Positions 1 through 6,069 of a DNA stretch of 11,716 bases are shown piece by piece. The notes under the pieces were generated by a model. That model ran no database searches, was not told the DNA's origin, and saw nothing but the letters and a program-made list of their open reading frames with translations. Both the position numbers and the translations under genes were made by a program. The stretch lies in NCBI GenBank assembly GCA_021604585.1, contig BQJG01000084.1, positions 1-11,716 on the forward strand. Reading direction: 5' to 3'. Source of the stretch: Hyphococcus sp. GTDB taxonomy: Bacteria; Pseudomonadota; Alphaproteobacteria; Caulobacterales; Parvularculaceae. Within the stretch, counting starts at the first letter, position 1. Every line of letters starts with the position of its first letter.

Positions 1-25
1 GGCGGTTTTTGCCGTCGTTCTTCAT
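1..25 (-). CDS. Start of an unidentified gene, cut by window edge
   Basis: An ATG at 25-23 on the minus strand opens a frame reading MKNDGKNR before the window ends. A GAGAGG Shine-Dalgarno-like stretch (32-37) lies 6 nt upstream of it. The ATG is 30 nt beyond the stop of the yaiI-like gene and in the same direction, so it would be the next gene of that operon. Eight codons are too few to identify a product or prove that the frame stays open; the call rests only on the ribosome-binding site and the operon-like spacing. Confidence 0.35.
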
Positions 26-55
26 TGAATGCCTCTCAAACTTGTTGAGACCGGC

Positions 56-526
56 TTAACCCGCGCGCTTTAGCCGGACAAGGGCCACGTCGAGCGCCTG
101 AAGAAAGCGTGATCTGTCGGCCTTCTGGAATGGCGCGGGCCCGCCCATCGTGCTCTCCGCGCCCGCGCGCAAATCAGCCATGAGCGCGCGAGCGGCGATG
201 GCGCCGCCGATGGAATCCTTGGTGAACGGATCGCCCTTGGGGCCGAGCACCACCGCGTCATTTTTCAGGCAGCGTTCTGCGAGCAGGATGTCGGCGGTGA
301 TGACGACGGCGCGGCTATGGGCGTGTTCGGCGACATAATCATCGGCCGCGTCATAGTGATCGTTGACCGTGACGCGCTTGATCAACTCGTGCTGCGGAAT
401 GCGGATCGGCGCATTGGCGATGACAGTGACCGGCGCAGCGTGGCGCAAGGCGACCTTGTAGACTTCTTCCTTCACCGGACAGGCGTCAGCATCAACGAGG
501 ATTTCGATTGGGCGGTTTGACTGCAT
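56..526 (-). CDS. yaiI: YaiI/YqxD family protein (DUF188)
   Basis: The 156-residue product matches the YaiI/YqxD (DUF188) family in length and motifs: DADACP at residues 12-17 after a short beta strand, TADI at 77-80, a GPKGDPFTKDSIG stretch at 95-107, and a C-terminal GGPAPF...RSRFLQALD segment at 128-145. The family is considered a PIN-like/NYN nuclease-type fold with conserved acidic residues; no firm cellular role is established, so nuclease activity is an inference. The frame is open back to 643, but the ATG at 526-524 is preferred: it is preceded by AGGAAG at good spacing, it starts just before the conserved core, and an earlier start would run into the GFA-family gene. It follows that gene by 47 nt on the same strand. 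Confidence 0.93.
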   Translation of the reverse strand: MQSNRPIEILVDADACPVKEEVYKVALRHAAPVTVIANAPIRIPQHELIKRVTVNDHYDAADDYVAEHAHSRAVVITADILLAERCLKNDAVVLGPKGDPFTKDSIGGAIAARALMADLRAGAESTMGGPAPFQKADRSRFLQALDVALVRLKRAG

Positions 527-573
527 TCCGTTCTTCCTAATGTCGAAACAGCGTTGCGCAAACTGGACCATCT

Positions 574-1005
574 TCAACCAGTCGCGTCTGGAGAGACAAA
601 ACCTTCTGCAAATTGCGGCGCGTTGTCGGTAATGCAAACCCATGGGGCTTTAGAGCCAACGAATATATGGGCGGCATAGCCGCGAAAACCCGGATCATCG
701 TCCAGCAAGCCGGCCGGTACGAAGTAGAACTTCTCACTGCTGTCCATATGAGGAGTTGGGCTCCCGCATATTCCGCAAAAGGTTGATTGCCAGCCATTGG
801 AATTTGGAACGAGAAAGGTCCGGATTTCGTTTTCACCACTGAGCCATCGAAGGCTTGTGGCTGATGTATAGAATACCGCATTCCCATCCGTGCCGGATAC
901 TTTACGGCATTTCGAGCAATGGCACTGTCCTACCGGGCCGAATTTTCCTTCTATGACGAAGGCAATCTTGCCGCAAAGACATGATCCCTTGATTGGTTCA
1001 GGCAT
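574..1005 (-). CDS. GFA-family zinc-binding protein
   Basis: This 143-residue protein has the GFA/CENP-V fold signature (glutathione-dependent formaldehyde-activating enzyme-like). The cysteine pattern is complete: C9-x-C11 in SCLCGKI, C28-x-C30-x2-C33 in CHCSKCRK, and C77-x2-C80 in CGICGS. In this family these residues bind two zinc ions and may hold glutathione. GFA proteins are widespread and mostly uncharacterised, so the formaldehyde label should not be read as a demonstrated activity. The ATG at 1005 has AGGAG 7-8 nt upstream. The upstream gap of 165 nt contains a dispersed palindrome, and yaiI follows 47 nt downstream, so this may be the first gene of a GFA-yaiI unit. A hand count over 601-960 gives about 52% G+C, somewhat below the cbs gene. 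Confidence 0.92.
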   Translation of the reverse strand: MPEPIKGSCLCGKIAFVIEGKFGPVGQCHCSKCRKVSGTDGNAVFYTSATSLRWLSGENEIRTFLVPNSNGWQSTFCGICGSPTPHMDSSEKFYFVPAGLLDDDPGFRGYAAHIFVGSKAPWVCITDNAPQFAEGFVSPDATG

Positions 1006-1170
1006 TGACGACTCCTACATATATTTTTCTGACTCGCCGTGACGCGGGTATAGAGTTTGTGCATTCTGCCATTTTATATAGCGCTCACATTTTGTCATCG
1101 TTCGCATATGTTGCGCACTCAGTTCTGGATCCCGGGTCAAGTCCGGGATGACGGTAGAGAGCGGCGTTCG
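1006..1170. other. Intergenic spacer with one dispersed palindrome
   Basis: This 165-nt gap lies between the 3' end of the ArsC-like gene and the start of the GFA-family gene, both on the minus strand. It is AT-rich next to the GFA start and carries a palindromic repeat at 1127-1152. I looked for a sigma70 promoter driving the GFA gene: a TATACC hexamer is present on the minus strand, but no acceptable -35 lies 16-18 nt upstream, so none is called. No convincing small gene is present. Confidence 0.5.
1127..1152. repeat. Dispersed extragenic palindrome (GGATCCCGGG...CCGGGATGACG type)
   Basis: ATCCCGG (1129-1135) and CCGGGAT (1143-1149) are perfect inverted arms around the 7-nt loop GTCAAGT, followed by GACG. 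From general knowledge, sequences of this shape (ATCCCGG-GTCAAG-CCCGGGATGACG) recur many times in alphaproteobacterial intergenic regions and give rise to spurious predicted peptides reading WIPGQ(V/A)RDD; here the plus frame reads exactly WIPGQVRDDG. It begins 19 nt beyond the stop of the ArsC-like gene, a usual place for such elements, and could act as a transcript-end hairpin. There is no T-tract, so it is not called a terminator. Only one copy is in this window, so its repetitive nature rests on knowledge of other genomes. Confidence 0.65.
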
Positions 1171-1527
1171 CTATTTCAGCACTTTCTCCTGAACGTCCTT
1201 CGTCCAGCCGACAAAAACCTGCGTCGGGCCCCTGTCGATAATCATCTCGATAATCGGGCGTTTCATCAGGGTCGGATTTTGTTCCATCAATTTGACGGCT
1301 TTTTTCTCCGTCAGATTTTCTTTGTCCGCATCGGAAAGATTGCGCCAGGTGGTCGATGACTTGTTAAGCAATTTTTCGGTTCCCACCGCCTTCGCCCAGC
1401 GGCCGATCTGCATCTTTGTCGGCGGCTCTTCGCGGACATCGTGAAACGCATAACGCACATGGGCGCCGTCCAGCGCCTTGCGCGCTTTCTTGCAGGTGTC
1501 GCAGTTTTTCAGGCCGTAGAGATTCAC
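1171..1527 (-). CDS. ArsC/YffB-like thioredoxin-fold protein
   Basis: This is an ArsC/Spx/YffB superfamily protein (COG1393 type). The N-terminus VNLYGLKNCDTCKKARKAL is a thioredoxin-fold strand followed by a CxxC motif (C9 and C12 with the GTG as residue 1), and KRP at residues 89-91 supplies the conserved Arg and cis-Pro. Members are small reductases or redox-sensing adaptors; classical arsenate reductase uses a single N-terminal cysteine, so the CDTC form and the lack of ars genes nearby argue for a YffB-like role rather than arsenic resistance. The start is uncertain. The frame is open to an ATG at 1596, which would overlap DUF4262 by 62 nt and add 23 non-conserved residues. The GTG at 1527 gives 118 residues, the family norm, and begins 7 nt after the DUF4262 stop, but it has only a weak ribosome-binding site. 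Confidence 0.88.
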   Translation of the reverse strand: MNLYGLKNCDTCKKARKALDGAHVRYAFHDVREEPPTKMQIGRWAKAVGTEKLLNKSSTTWRNLSDADKENLTEKKAVKLMEQNPTLMKRPIIEMIIDRGPTQVFVGWTKDVQEKVLK

Positions 1528-1534
1528 TTCAATT

Positions 1535-2020
1535 TTAGTCCGTTGTTGGTGTTGAGCAAAATAGCGGTTGGGATTCTTTATAGTCCGCCCACGCATGCGA
1601 GTCCCAAGGCCAAAACCCTTTTACCGACGGCCAAACGCATTGAAATAATGGAAAATCAACGCCTTTATAAAACCACCTGCAAGAAAGCGTGTACTCAGTT
1701 TTCGCGAGGTCGCTGGCCTCGGCCATGTAGACATCCAAATCGTCTAAAAATCCGCCGTAAAAATGTCCGGACTTAAACTCTCGTCCTTCGGCCTTTATGT
1801 AAGCGCCATATCTGTTGACGATCTTGGCGGCAGATTGAGCGTTGATTCCAATTAGCAGCAACTCCGGCTGTCGGAAAGATTCGTAAATGCCTATCGAGTA
1901 AGCAAAGGCTGGGTCATTATCCTTGCTGAAAACACTTGTGACTTGCCAGTTGCCCGCTTGAATTCTCCCAACGAGCTCCTTTTCGTACTCATTTTCGCAT
2001 TCGGTGAGTGATCGAACCAC
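1535..2020 (-). CDS. DUF4262 domain protein
   Basis: The 161-residue product resembles DUF4262: GNWQVTSVFSKDNDPAFAYSIGIYESF at residues 23-49 followed by PELLLIGI, and a C-terminal block FPLFQCVW..WPWDSHAW....QPLF at 123-154. The function of the family is unknown. It starts with GTG at 2020, whose first G is also the last base of the cbs TAG stop, and AGGTGG in the end of cbs may serve as ribosome-binding site, so translation is probably coupled to cbs. The ArsC-like gene follows 7 nt after the TAA. Base composition is unlike cbs: by hand count 140 of 300 bases (47%) are G or C over 1621-1920, against 70 of 120 (58%) over 2101-2220. This is consistent with, but does not prove, later acquisition. 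Confidence 0.85.
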   Translation of the reverse strand: MVRSLTECENEYEKELVGRIQAGNWQVTSVFSKDNDPAFAYSIGIYESFRQPELLLIGINAQSAAKIVNRYGAYIKAEGREFKSGHFYGGFLDDLDVYMAEASDLAKTEYTLSCRWFYKGVDFPLFQCVWPSVKGFWPWDSHAWADYKESQPLFCSTPTTD

Positions 2021-3408
2021 TACGCCACCTGCAGCCGCAAGTAATTCAGCAAGTCCGTTCTTGTAATAAGCCCCTCGAACTTGCCGTCTTTCAACACGAC
2101 GGCGACATGGCCTTTGGCGAAGATCGGCAGCAGCGACTGCATGTCCTGTTTGGCGTCGACGGTTTCGACGCGATAGGTCATGGCGGATTTCACCGGATCC
2201 TTGAACTTGTCGCGATTGCGAACGACCGCGAACAGCAAATCTTCCTCATCGAGCAGGCCGGAGACGTCGCCATTATCGTCGAGCACGGGAAGCTGTGAGA
2301 TGTCGTAAAGTTTCATCTTGCCGTAAGCCGACATCATGGTGTCGTCGGGCTTCACCGTCACCGTGGCGCGCTCAGAATGGCGGCGGGTGATGAGATCGGT
2401 GAGATCACCTTTGGGCGGGCGCTTCAAAAAGCCCTGATCATACATCCAGTAATCGTTGAACATTTTGGAGAGATATTTGTCGCCGCGATCGCAGACGAAA
2501 GCGACAACGCGTTTCTTCTCGGTCTGCTCGTGACAATATTTGAGCGCCGCCGCGAGGATCGTGCCCGACGACGATCCGGCGAGAATGCCTTCCTTTTTCA
2601 GCAGATCTCGAGCGGCCTCGAAACTTTCCTTGTCGGTGATGTCATAGGCTTTTTTGACGTGCGACAGATCGGCGATGTCGGGGACGAAGTCTTCGCCGAT
2701 GCCTTCCACCAGCCACGAGCCCAACTCATTAGGGATTGAGCCGGTATTGACGTAATCGGTGAGGATCGAACCTTTCGGGTCGGCGAGGATCATTTCGGTT
2801 TTCGGAGACTTTTCCTGAAAGAAGCGCGACAGACCGGTGATCGTTCCTGCGGAGCCGACACCCGCGACGATGGCGTCAACATCATTGTCCATCTGGCCGA
2901 GAATTTCCGGGCCGGTAGAAGTTTCATGGGCTTTCGGGTTGGCGGCATTGCCGAACTGATTGACGTAGAACGCGCCGGTCTCGCCAGCGATGCGTTCGGC
3001 CATGTCCTGATAATAATCGGGATGGCCCTTGCCGACGTCGGAACGTGTCAGACGCACATCGGCGCCGAGGGCTTTCAAGTGGAAGATTTTTTCCTGCGCC
3101 ATTTTGTCGGGCACGACGATGATCGTCTTGTAGCCCTTTTGCGCGGCGACCAGCGCCAGGGCGAGGCCGGTATTGCCGGCGGTCGCCTCAATGATCGTGC
3201 CGCCGGGTTTCAGCTTTCCGTCGCGTTCTGCGGCTTCGATCATGGCGACGCCAATGCGGTCCTTGATCGATCCGCCGGGATTGTTGGCTTCGAGCTTCAG
3301 ATAGAGCTCGCACTTGCCCGTATCGAGACGAGAGATTTTGACGATTGGCGTCTTGCCGATGCCCTCGAGCACATTGTCGTAGACCGGGCCGAAGGGGGTG
3401 TCGCGCAT
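2020..3408 (-). CDS. cbs: Cystathionine beta-synthase-type PLP enzyme with CBS domains
   Basis: The 462-residue protein has a fold-type II PLP catalytic domain (about 8-330) and a C-terminal tandem CBS-domain pair (about 340-462). K49 in NNPGGSIKDR is the Schiff-base lysine, TAGNTG at 76-81 is the substrate (asparagine) loop, GVGSAGT at 183-189 is the phosphate-binding loop, and SSSGT at 279-283 contacts the cofactor. EGIG at 235-238 and the DKYLSKMFNDYWM segment (310-322) are more typical of cystathionine beta-synthase than of plain cysteine synthase. The expected reaction is homocysteine plus serine to cystathionine; O-acetylserine sulfhydrylase activity cannot be excluded. CBS pairs often bind adenosyl ligands such as AdoMet. 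No metB-like partner is in view. The ATG at 3408 has AAGGAA at good spacing. The DUF4262 gene overlaps the stop by 1 nt. Confidence 0.93.
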   Translation of the reverse strand: MRDTPFGPVYDNVLEGIGKTPIVKISRLDTGKCELYLKLEANNPGGSIKDRIGVAMIEAAERDGKLKPGGTIIEATAGNTGLALALVAAQKGYKTIIVVPDKMAQEKIFHLKALGADVRLTRSDVGKGHPDYYQDMAERIAGETGAFYVNQFGNAANPKAHETSTGPEILGQMDNDVDAIVAGVGSAGTITGLSRFFQEKSPKTEMILADPKGSILTDYVNTGSIPNELGSWLVEGIGEDFVPDIADLSHVKKAYDITDKESFEAARDLLKKEGILAGSSSGTILAAALKYCHEQTEKKRVVAFVCDRGDKYLSKMFNDYWMYDQGFLKRPPKGDLTDLITRRHSERATVTVKPDDTMMSAYGKMKLYDISQLPVLDDNGDVSGLLDEEDLLFAVVRNRDKFKDPVKSAMTYRVETVDAKQDMQSLLPIFAKGHVAVVLKDGKFEGLITRTDLLNYLRLQVA

Positions 3409-3487
3409 GTGAGAATTCCTTGAAATGAGTTGAGCGGGACTTACCCCAAAGCGGCGCTGACGGGCAAGGCGAGGGGTGGGAGAGGGA

Positions 3488-5392
3488 TTATCGCGCCCGG
3501 GATTTCTGCATACTGGCCCGCTTAAGATCGCGGATAAAAAAGCGCGCCGGGTGCAGCGCTTGCAGGAATGTGCTGTCGGTCGCTGCGCCGGAAAGCTCGG
3601 CGGCGAGAAGGGCCGCCGCGTAGGGGGCCGTAACCAGCCCGCGCGAGCCGAGGCCTGACAGAATGAAGAGGCCCGGCCGCAGCTCTCCGGCCGGATAATC
3701 CTGGCGCTTGCCGGTTCTCAGATCGTCGTAGGCGCCGCTGTAAAACCCCCAATCGGGAAGCGGTCCCGCGACGGGCAAACGGTCCGGCGTGGTGCAGCGG
3801 ATCGCCGCGCGGGGTCGCGATTGCGCTGGGTCGAGCGTCGCGGCGAAGTCCGGCATGGTTCGGGCGATGGCGGCGATGTTCGACTGCGTCGCTTCTTTTG
3901 TGAAACGTGCCTCGGCGCCGATAGCGATCGGCGCATAAGTGGCGCCGATAATGGCGCCGCCTTTTGGCGCTGGCGCAGCGTAAGGGCCAAATGCGTGCGC
4001 GGCTTCCGGAGGCGTTGCGTCAGGGAACCAATCAATTTGCCCGGCCGATCCGCTGAGCGGCAGGGTTCGCGCCTGTCCAAGCCGCAGCGCATCCAATCCA
4101 TTGGCGATGATGACGGCGTCAAATCCGGTTTGAGATTGCGCTGTGATAACCCGCCAACCCGAAGGTGTTTGATCAAGCCGCGTCACGCGCTCGTTGACGG
4201 CTGTTGTGTCGGCAAGCAGCGCAGCCACGAACGCCGCCGGATCAACTACGCCAGCCTGCGGAAAGAATAGACCTTCATTGCACTGTTCGATCCAGCCATC
4301 AGGCAAAGCGCGCTGGGAGACGAGTTTTTGCTGACGCTCTCTTTCTTTTTCGTTTGTTGCGTGGTGAACGACTCCGCAAGGATTAAACGCTTCTGCGCCA
4401 AGTTCTGGCAGCAACCGGACGCTATGAAGATAAGCGTTCGCGTGGAAGTCGCCTGTGGGCGTCTCGCCCAGATCAAGACGCGGCATGATCAGGCCAGCCG
4501 GGTTGCCCGATGCGCCATAAGCCGGCGCGGCGGATTCGTAAACGACAGGGTTGAACCCGGCGTGCGTCAGTGAATGGGCGAGGCTGGCGCCGGCGATGCC
4601 GGCGCCGATGATTGCGATCCGCGCGCCAGGGTCGAGCGGTTTGGCGGGCATGAACCACGGCGCGCGTTTTGTGGTGCGTGACGGCGCCGCGATGCGCCCG
4701 GCGAGCATTTCTTTCTTGCGGCCAAACCCCGGGCGCTTCTCCCATTCAAAGCCAGCGCGTTCCAACACCTTGCGCACGCCGCCAGCTACCGTGAAAGTGG
4801 CGAATGTTGCGTCGTCATTGGAAAGCCTCGCAAGCTCGGCGAATATTTCCGGTGACCACATGGCGGGATTTTTTGCAGGCGAGAAACCGTCGAGAAACCA
4901 GGCGTCAATCAGAGCTTCTGTTCGCGTCAGACTATCAAGCGCCTCGCCATAAAATAGCATCAGCGCAACGTCGCCAAAATCGATGTGATGCAGGCCGGGA
5001 TGCGGCGGCGGCATTTTTGTGCGTAGCTGCGCCGACAGCACGTCCAGTTCTGGCCAGGCCAGATGTGCGCGGGCAAGCTGTCTCGCCGCGAAGGGAAAAC
5101 CTTCAACTGAAAAGAAATGAAGTTTCGCGCCCACCGGTTTGTCGGTGTTGCGCCACATATTCCATGCGCACAGGAAATTCAGGCCGGTGCCGAATCCCAA
5201 TTCGCCAATGTGAAAGCGCGGCGTCTTGAACCGGGAGGGGAGGTCGTTGCCTGCAAGGAAGACATGCGCTGTTTCAGCGGGTCCATCGCCGGAGAAATAA
5301 ACATCGTCGAATAAAACGGAACGGGGCGCGTCCCGGTTCTCCGGGAGCGCGCCCCAATCCAGTTTTGCTTCATCGATTCCGCCGCCGTTCAT
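3488..5392 (-). CDS. mnmC: Bifunctional tRNA modification enzyme MnmC
   Basis: This 634-residue protein contains both halves of MnmC, which makes the last two steps of mnm5(s2)U at the wobble position of tRNAs. The N-terminal methyltransferase (MnmD part, about 1-235) shows DDVYFS at 29-34, the AdoMet loop ELGFGTG at 64-70, and DGFSPAKNPAMW at 168-179. The C-terminal FAD-dependent oxidoreductase (about 255-625) begins with the dinucleotide loop IIGAGIAGASLAHSL at 261-275, followed by YGASGNPAGLIMPR at 292-305. The oxidase removes the carboxymethyl group of cmnm5U and the methyltransferase then acts on nm5U. The length is normal and there is no frameshift. The ATG at 5392 is the only sensible start because the conserved LDW begins at residue 11, but its ribosome-binding site is poor and an imperfect hairpin sits just upstream. 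Confidence 0.96.
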   Translation of the reverse strand: MNGGGIDEAKLDWGALPENRDAPRSVLFDDVYFSGDGPAETAHVFLAGNDLPSRFKTPRFHIGELGFGTGLNFLCAWNMWRNTDKPVGAKLHFFSVEGFPFAARQLARAHLAWPELDVLSAQLRTKMPPPHPGLHHIDFGDVALMLFYGEALDSLTRTEALIDAWFLDGFSPAKNPAMWSPEIFAELARLSNDDATFATFTVAGGVRKVLERAGFEWEKRPGFGRKKEMLAGRIAAPSRTTKRAPWFMPAKPLDPGARIAIIGAGIAGASLAHSLTHAGFNPVVYESAAPAYGASGNPAGLIMPRLDLGETPTGDFHANAYLHSVRLLPELGAEAFNPCGVVHHATNEKERERQQKLVSQRALPDGWIEQCNEGLFFPQAGVVDPAAFVAALLADTTAVNERVTRLDQTPSGWRVITAQSQTGFDAVIIANGLDALRLGQARTLPLSGSAGQIDWFPDATPPEAAHAFGPYAAPAPKGGAIIGATYAPIAIGAEARFTKEATQSNIAAIARTMPDFAATLDPAQSRPRAAIRCTTPDRLPVAGPLPDWGFYSGAYDDLRTGKRQDYPAGELRPGLFILSGLGSRGLVTAPYAAALLAAELSGAATDSTFLQALHPARFFIRDLKRASMQKSRAR

Positions 5393-5400
5393 GTGACTAG

Positions 5401-5439
5401 GCTTAACCGATCAGCCGAGAAAAGTCTTGGCGGTTAGGC
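5401..5439. other. Imperfect hairpin between phasin and mnmC
   Basis: GCTTAACC (5401-5408) can pair with GGTTAGGC (5432-5439), with one G-U wobble if read on the plus strand. An inner stem pairs GCCGAGA (5414-5420) with TCTTGGC (5425-5431) around AAAG. Read on the minus strand, the direction of the neighbouring genes, two pairs become A-C mismatches, leaving a weaker outer stem TAACCG/CGGTTA that includes the phasin stop codon. No T-tract follows, so it is not a typical intrinsic terminator. It fills the 41-nt gap before mnmC and could attenuate or process the transcript. Confidence 0.35.
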
Positions 5440-5934
5440 TTTCGCCGGAAACGCGAAGAACTTTTCAAACATTTTTGTGTTTGCGAAAGGCATTTCCGCT
5501 GGCGTCATGACTTCGCGTGTAGCTTCAGCCGCCGCTTCCGTCAGTTCGCGGGTACGTTCCATGCGCGTTTCGAACATGTTGGTCCAGAAAGACTGTTGAA
5601 CGCTCAACGCATCAGCAAAGGTTTTTGCTTTGCCGAGATCAGATGCAAACTGAACCGTTGTGGTCATGTCTTCCTGCGCGGCTTCCATCAAGCGGGCATT
5701 GTGTTTCGCAGCGCGCTCTTGAGCGGCTTTGAGGCGAGCCTGAGCTGTTTCAGCGAACTCTTCGCTCTGTGCGCGGACTTCGTCAAAATTACCAGTGAAA
5801 GACGACATCATTGTCTCAAACTGTTCTTTTGCTTTTTCAGCCCATTCGGCGCCATTGCTGAAAGACATCATGTCAGCAGTCTCAGTTTTCGGGGCGGCGG
5901 TTTTCGTCGCTGTGGTTTTCGTCGTGGTCGCCAT
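5434..5934 (-). CDS. phaP: Phasin family protein
   Basis: The product is about 166 residues, almost wholly helical and amphipathic, as in alphaproteobacterial phasins, the small proteins that coat polyhydroxyalkanoate granules. After a Thr/Lys/Ala-rich tail (about residues 2-20) comes the core NGAEWAEKAKEQFETMMSSF, then Ala/Glu-rich helices, the typical DALSVQQSFWTNMFE segment (about 108-122) and a C-terminal PFANTKMFEKFFAFP tail. There are two adjacent ATGs (5937 and 5934). AGGAGG at 5940-5945 is only 2 nt from the first but 5 nt from the second, so 5934 is preferred. The promoter carries two TGC-rich boxes resembling PhaR operators, which supports a PHA-granule role. No PHA synthase or depolymerase gene is in the window, and phasin-like proteins without PHA roles exist. 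Confidence 0.9.
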   Translation of the reverse strand: MATTTKTTATKTAAPKTETADMMSFSNGAEWAEKAKEQFETMMSSFTGNFDEVRAQSEEFAETAQARLKAAQERAAKHNARLMEAAQEDMTTTVQFASDLGKAKTFADALSVQQSFWTNMFETRMERTRELTEAAAEATREVMTPAEMPFANTKMFEKFFAFPAKA

Positions 5935-5939
5935 CATGG

Positions 5940-5945
5940 CCTCCT
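5940..5945 (-). promoter_or_regulatory. Strong ribosome-binding site of the phasin gene
   Basis: A perfect AGGAGG on the minus strand lies 2 nt before the first and 5 nt before the second of two consecutive ATG codons. Normal spacing favours the second ATG at 5934-5932. This is the strongest Shine-Dalgarno sequence I saw in the window, as expected for an abundant granule-coat protein. Confidence 0.75.
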
Positions 5946-5972
5946 GTAAATCCCTGATCGCCGCCCGCCATT

Positions 5973-5988
5973 ATTGTGCGGTGCAGCA
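5973..5988 (-). promoter_or_regulatory. Putative PhaR-type operator, downstream copy
   Basis: On the minus strand this reads TGCTGCACCGCACAAT, a near-copy (15 of 16 bases) of the box at 6009-6024. The core CTGCACCGCAC fits seven of the eight fixed positions of CTGC-N3-GCAG, the motif reported for the PHA-responsive repressor PhaR in other alphaproteobacteria. It lies just downstream of the predicted -10, around the expected transcription start, where a bound repressor would block initiation. The link to PhaR is inferred from the motif and the phasin gene; no phaR gene is in the window. Confidence 0.6.
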
Positions 5989-5996
5989 TTGAGGGG

Positions 5997-6025
5997 CATA
6001 TAGGAGAAATTGTGCAGTGCAGCAA
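5997..6025 (-). promoter_or_regulatory. Predicted sigma70 promoter of the phasin gene
   Basis: On the minus strand a -35 TTGCTG (6025-6020) and a -10 TATATG (6002-5997) are separated by exactly 17 nt. Each hexamer matches about four of six consensus positions. The -35 end and spacer are covered by one TGC-rich box (6009-6024), and the second box lies immediately downstream, so the promoter is sandwiched between two identical-looking operator sites. The expected start is near 5990, giving a leader of about 55 nt before the AGGAGG-linked ATG. Confidence 0.55.
6009..6024 (-). promoter_or_regulatory. Putative PhaR-type operator, upstream copy
   Basis: On the minus strand this reads TGCTGCACTGCACAAT. 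It differs at one base from the box at 5973-5988 and starts 36 bp from it, about three and a half helical turns. It overlaps the -35 and spacer of the predicted phasin promoter, a classic repressor position. CTGCACTGCAC is close to the CTGC-N3-GCAG PhaR consensus. The repetition itself is plain in the sequence; the identity of the binding protein is inferred. Confidence 0.6.
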
Positions 6026-6036
6026 GAGTTTTTCTG

Positions 6037-6069
6037 AAAAAAAAGCGGAGAAAGTCTGAAAGCCGCTTA
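6037..6069 (-). terminator. Intrinsic terminator of the transglycosylase gene
   Basis: On the minus strand AAGCGG (6068-6063) pairs with CCGCTT (6048-6043) across a 14-nt loop, and the transcript then continues into a run of eight T (the A-run at 6037-6044, two of which belong to the stem). The stem's first two bases are the last two of the TAA stop codon at 6069-6067. Stem and T-tract make this a good Rho-independent terminator, although the loop is large. It separates the transglycosylase transcript from the phasin promoter, which begins 12 nt further on. Confidence 0.7.

Noticed and set aside
527..643. Longer N-terminus for the yaiI-like gene
   Set aside because: The extra 39 residues read antisense-like sequence, overlap the end of the GFA gene, and precede a well-placed AGGAAG-ATG start at 526.
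1057..1359. Plus-strand open frame starting in the spacer before the GFA gene
   Set aside because: Its only familiar stretch is the WIPGQVRDD peptide, a translation of the dispersed palindrome, and the rest is antisense to the ArsC-like gene.
1171..1527. Arsenic-resistance function for the ArsC-like gene
   Set aside because: It has a CxxC rather than the arsenate reductase cysteine context, and no arsR, arsB or acr3 gene is nearby. YffB/Spx-like is the safer call.
1528..1596. Upstream ATG (1596) as start of the ArsC-like gene
   Set aside because: It would overlap DUF4262 by 62 nt and add 23 residues without family similarity. The GTG at 1527 gives the usual length.
2926..3423. Plus-strand open frame opposite cbs (165 codons)
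   Set aside because: Antisense shadow of the PLP-enzyme gene. It shows no domain and no ribosome-binding site worth noting.
3718..4176. Minus-strand open frame inside mnmC in another frame (152 codons), and plus-strand frames at 3821-4270 and 4551-4952
   Set aside because: All lie within the FAD and methyltransferase domains of mnmC, which is intact end to end. The alternative frames give Arg/Pro/Ser-rich low-information peptides.
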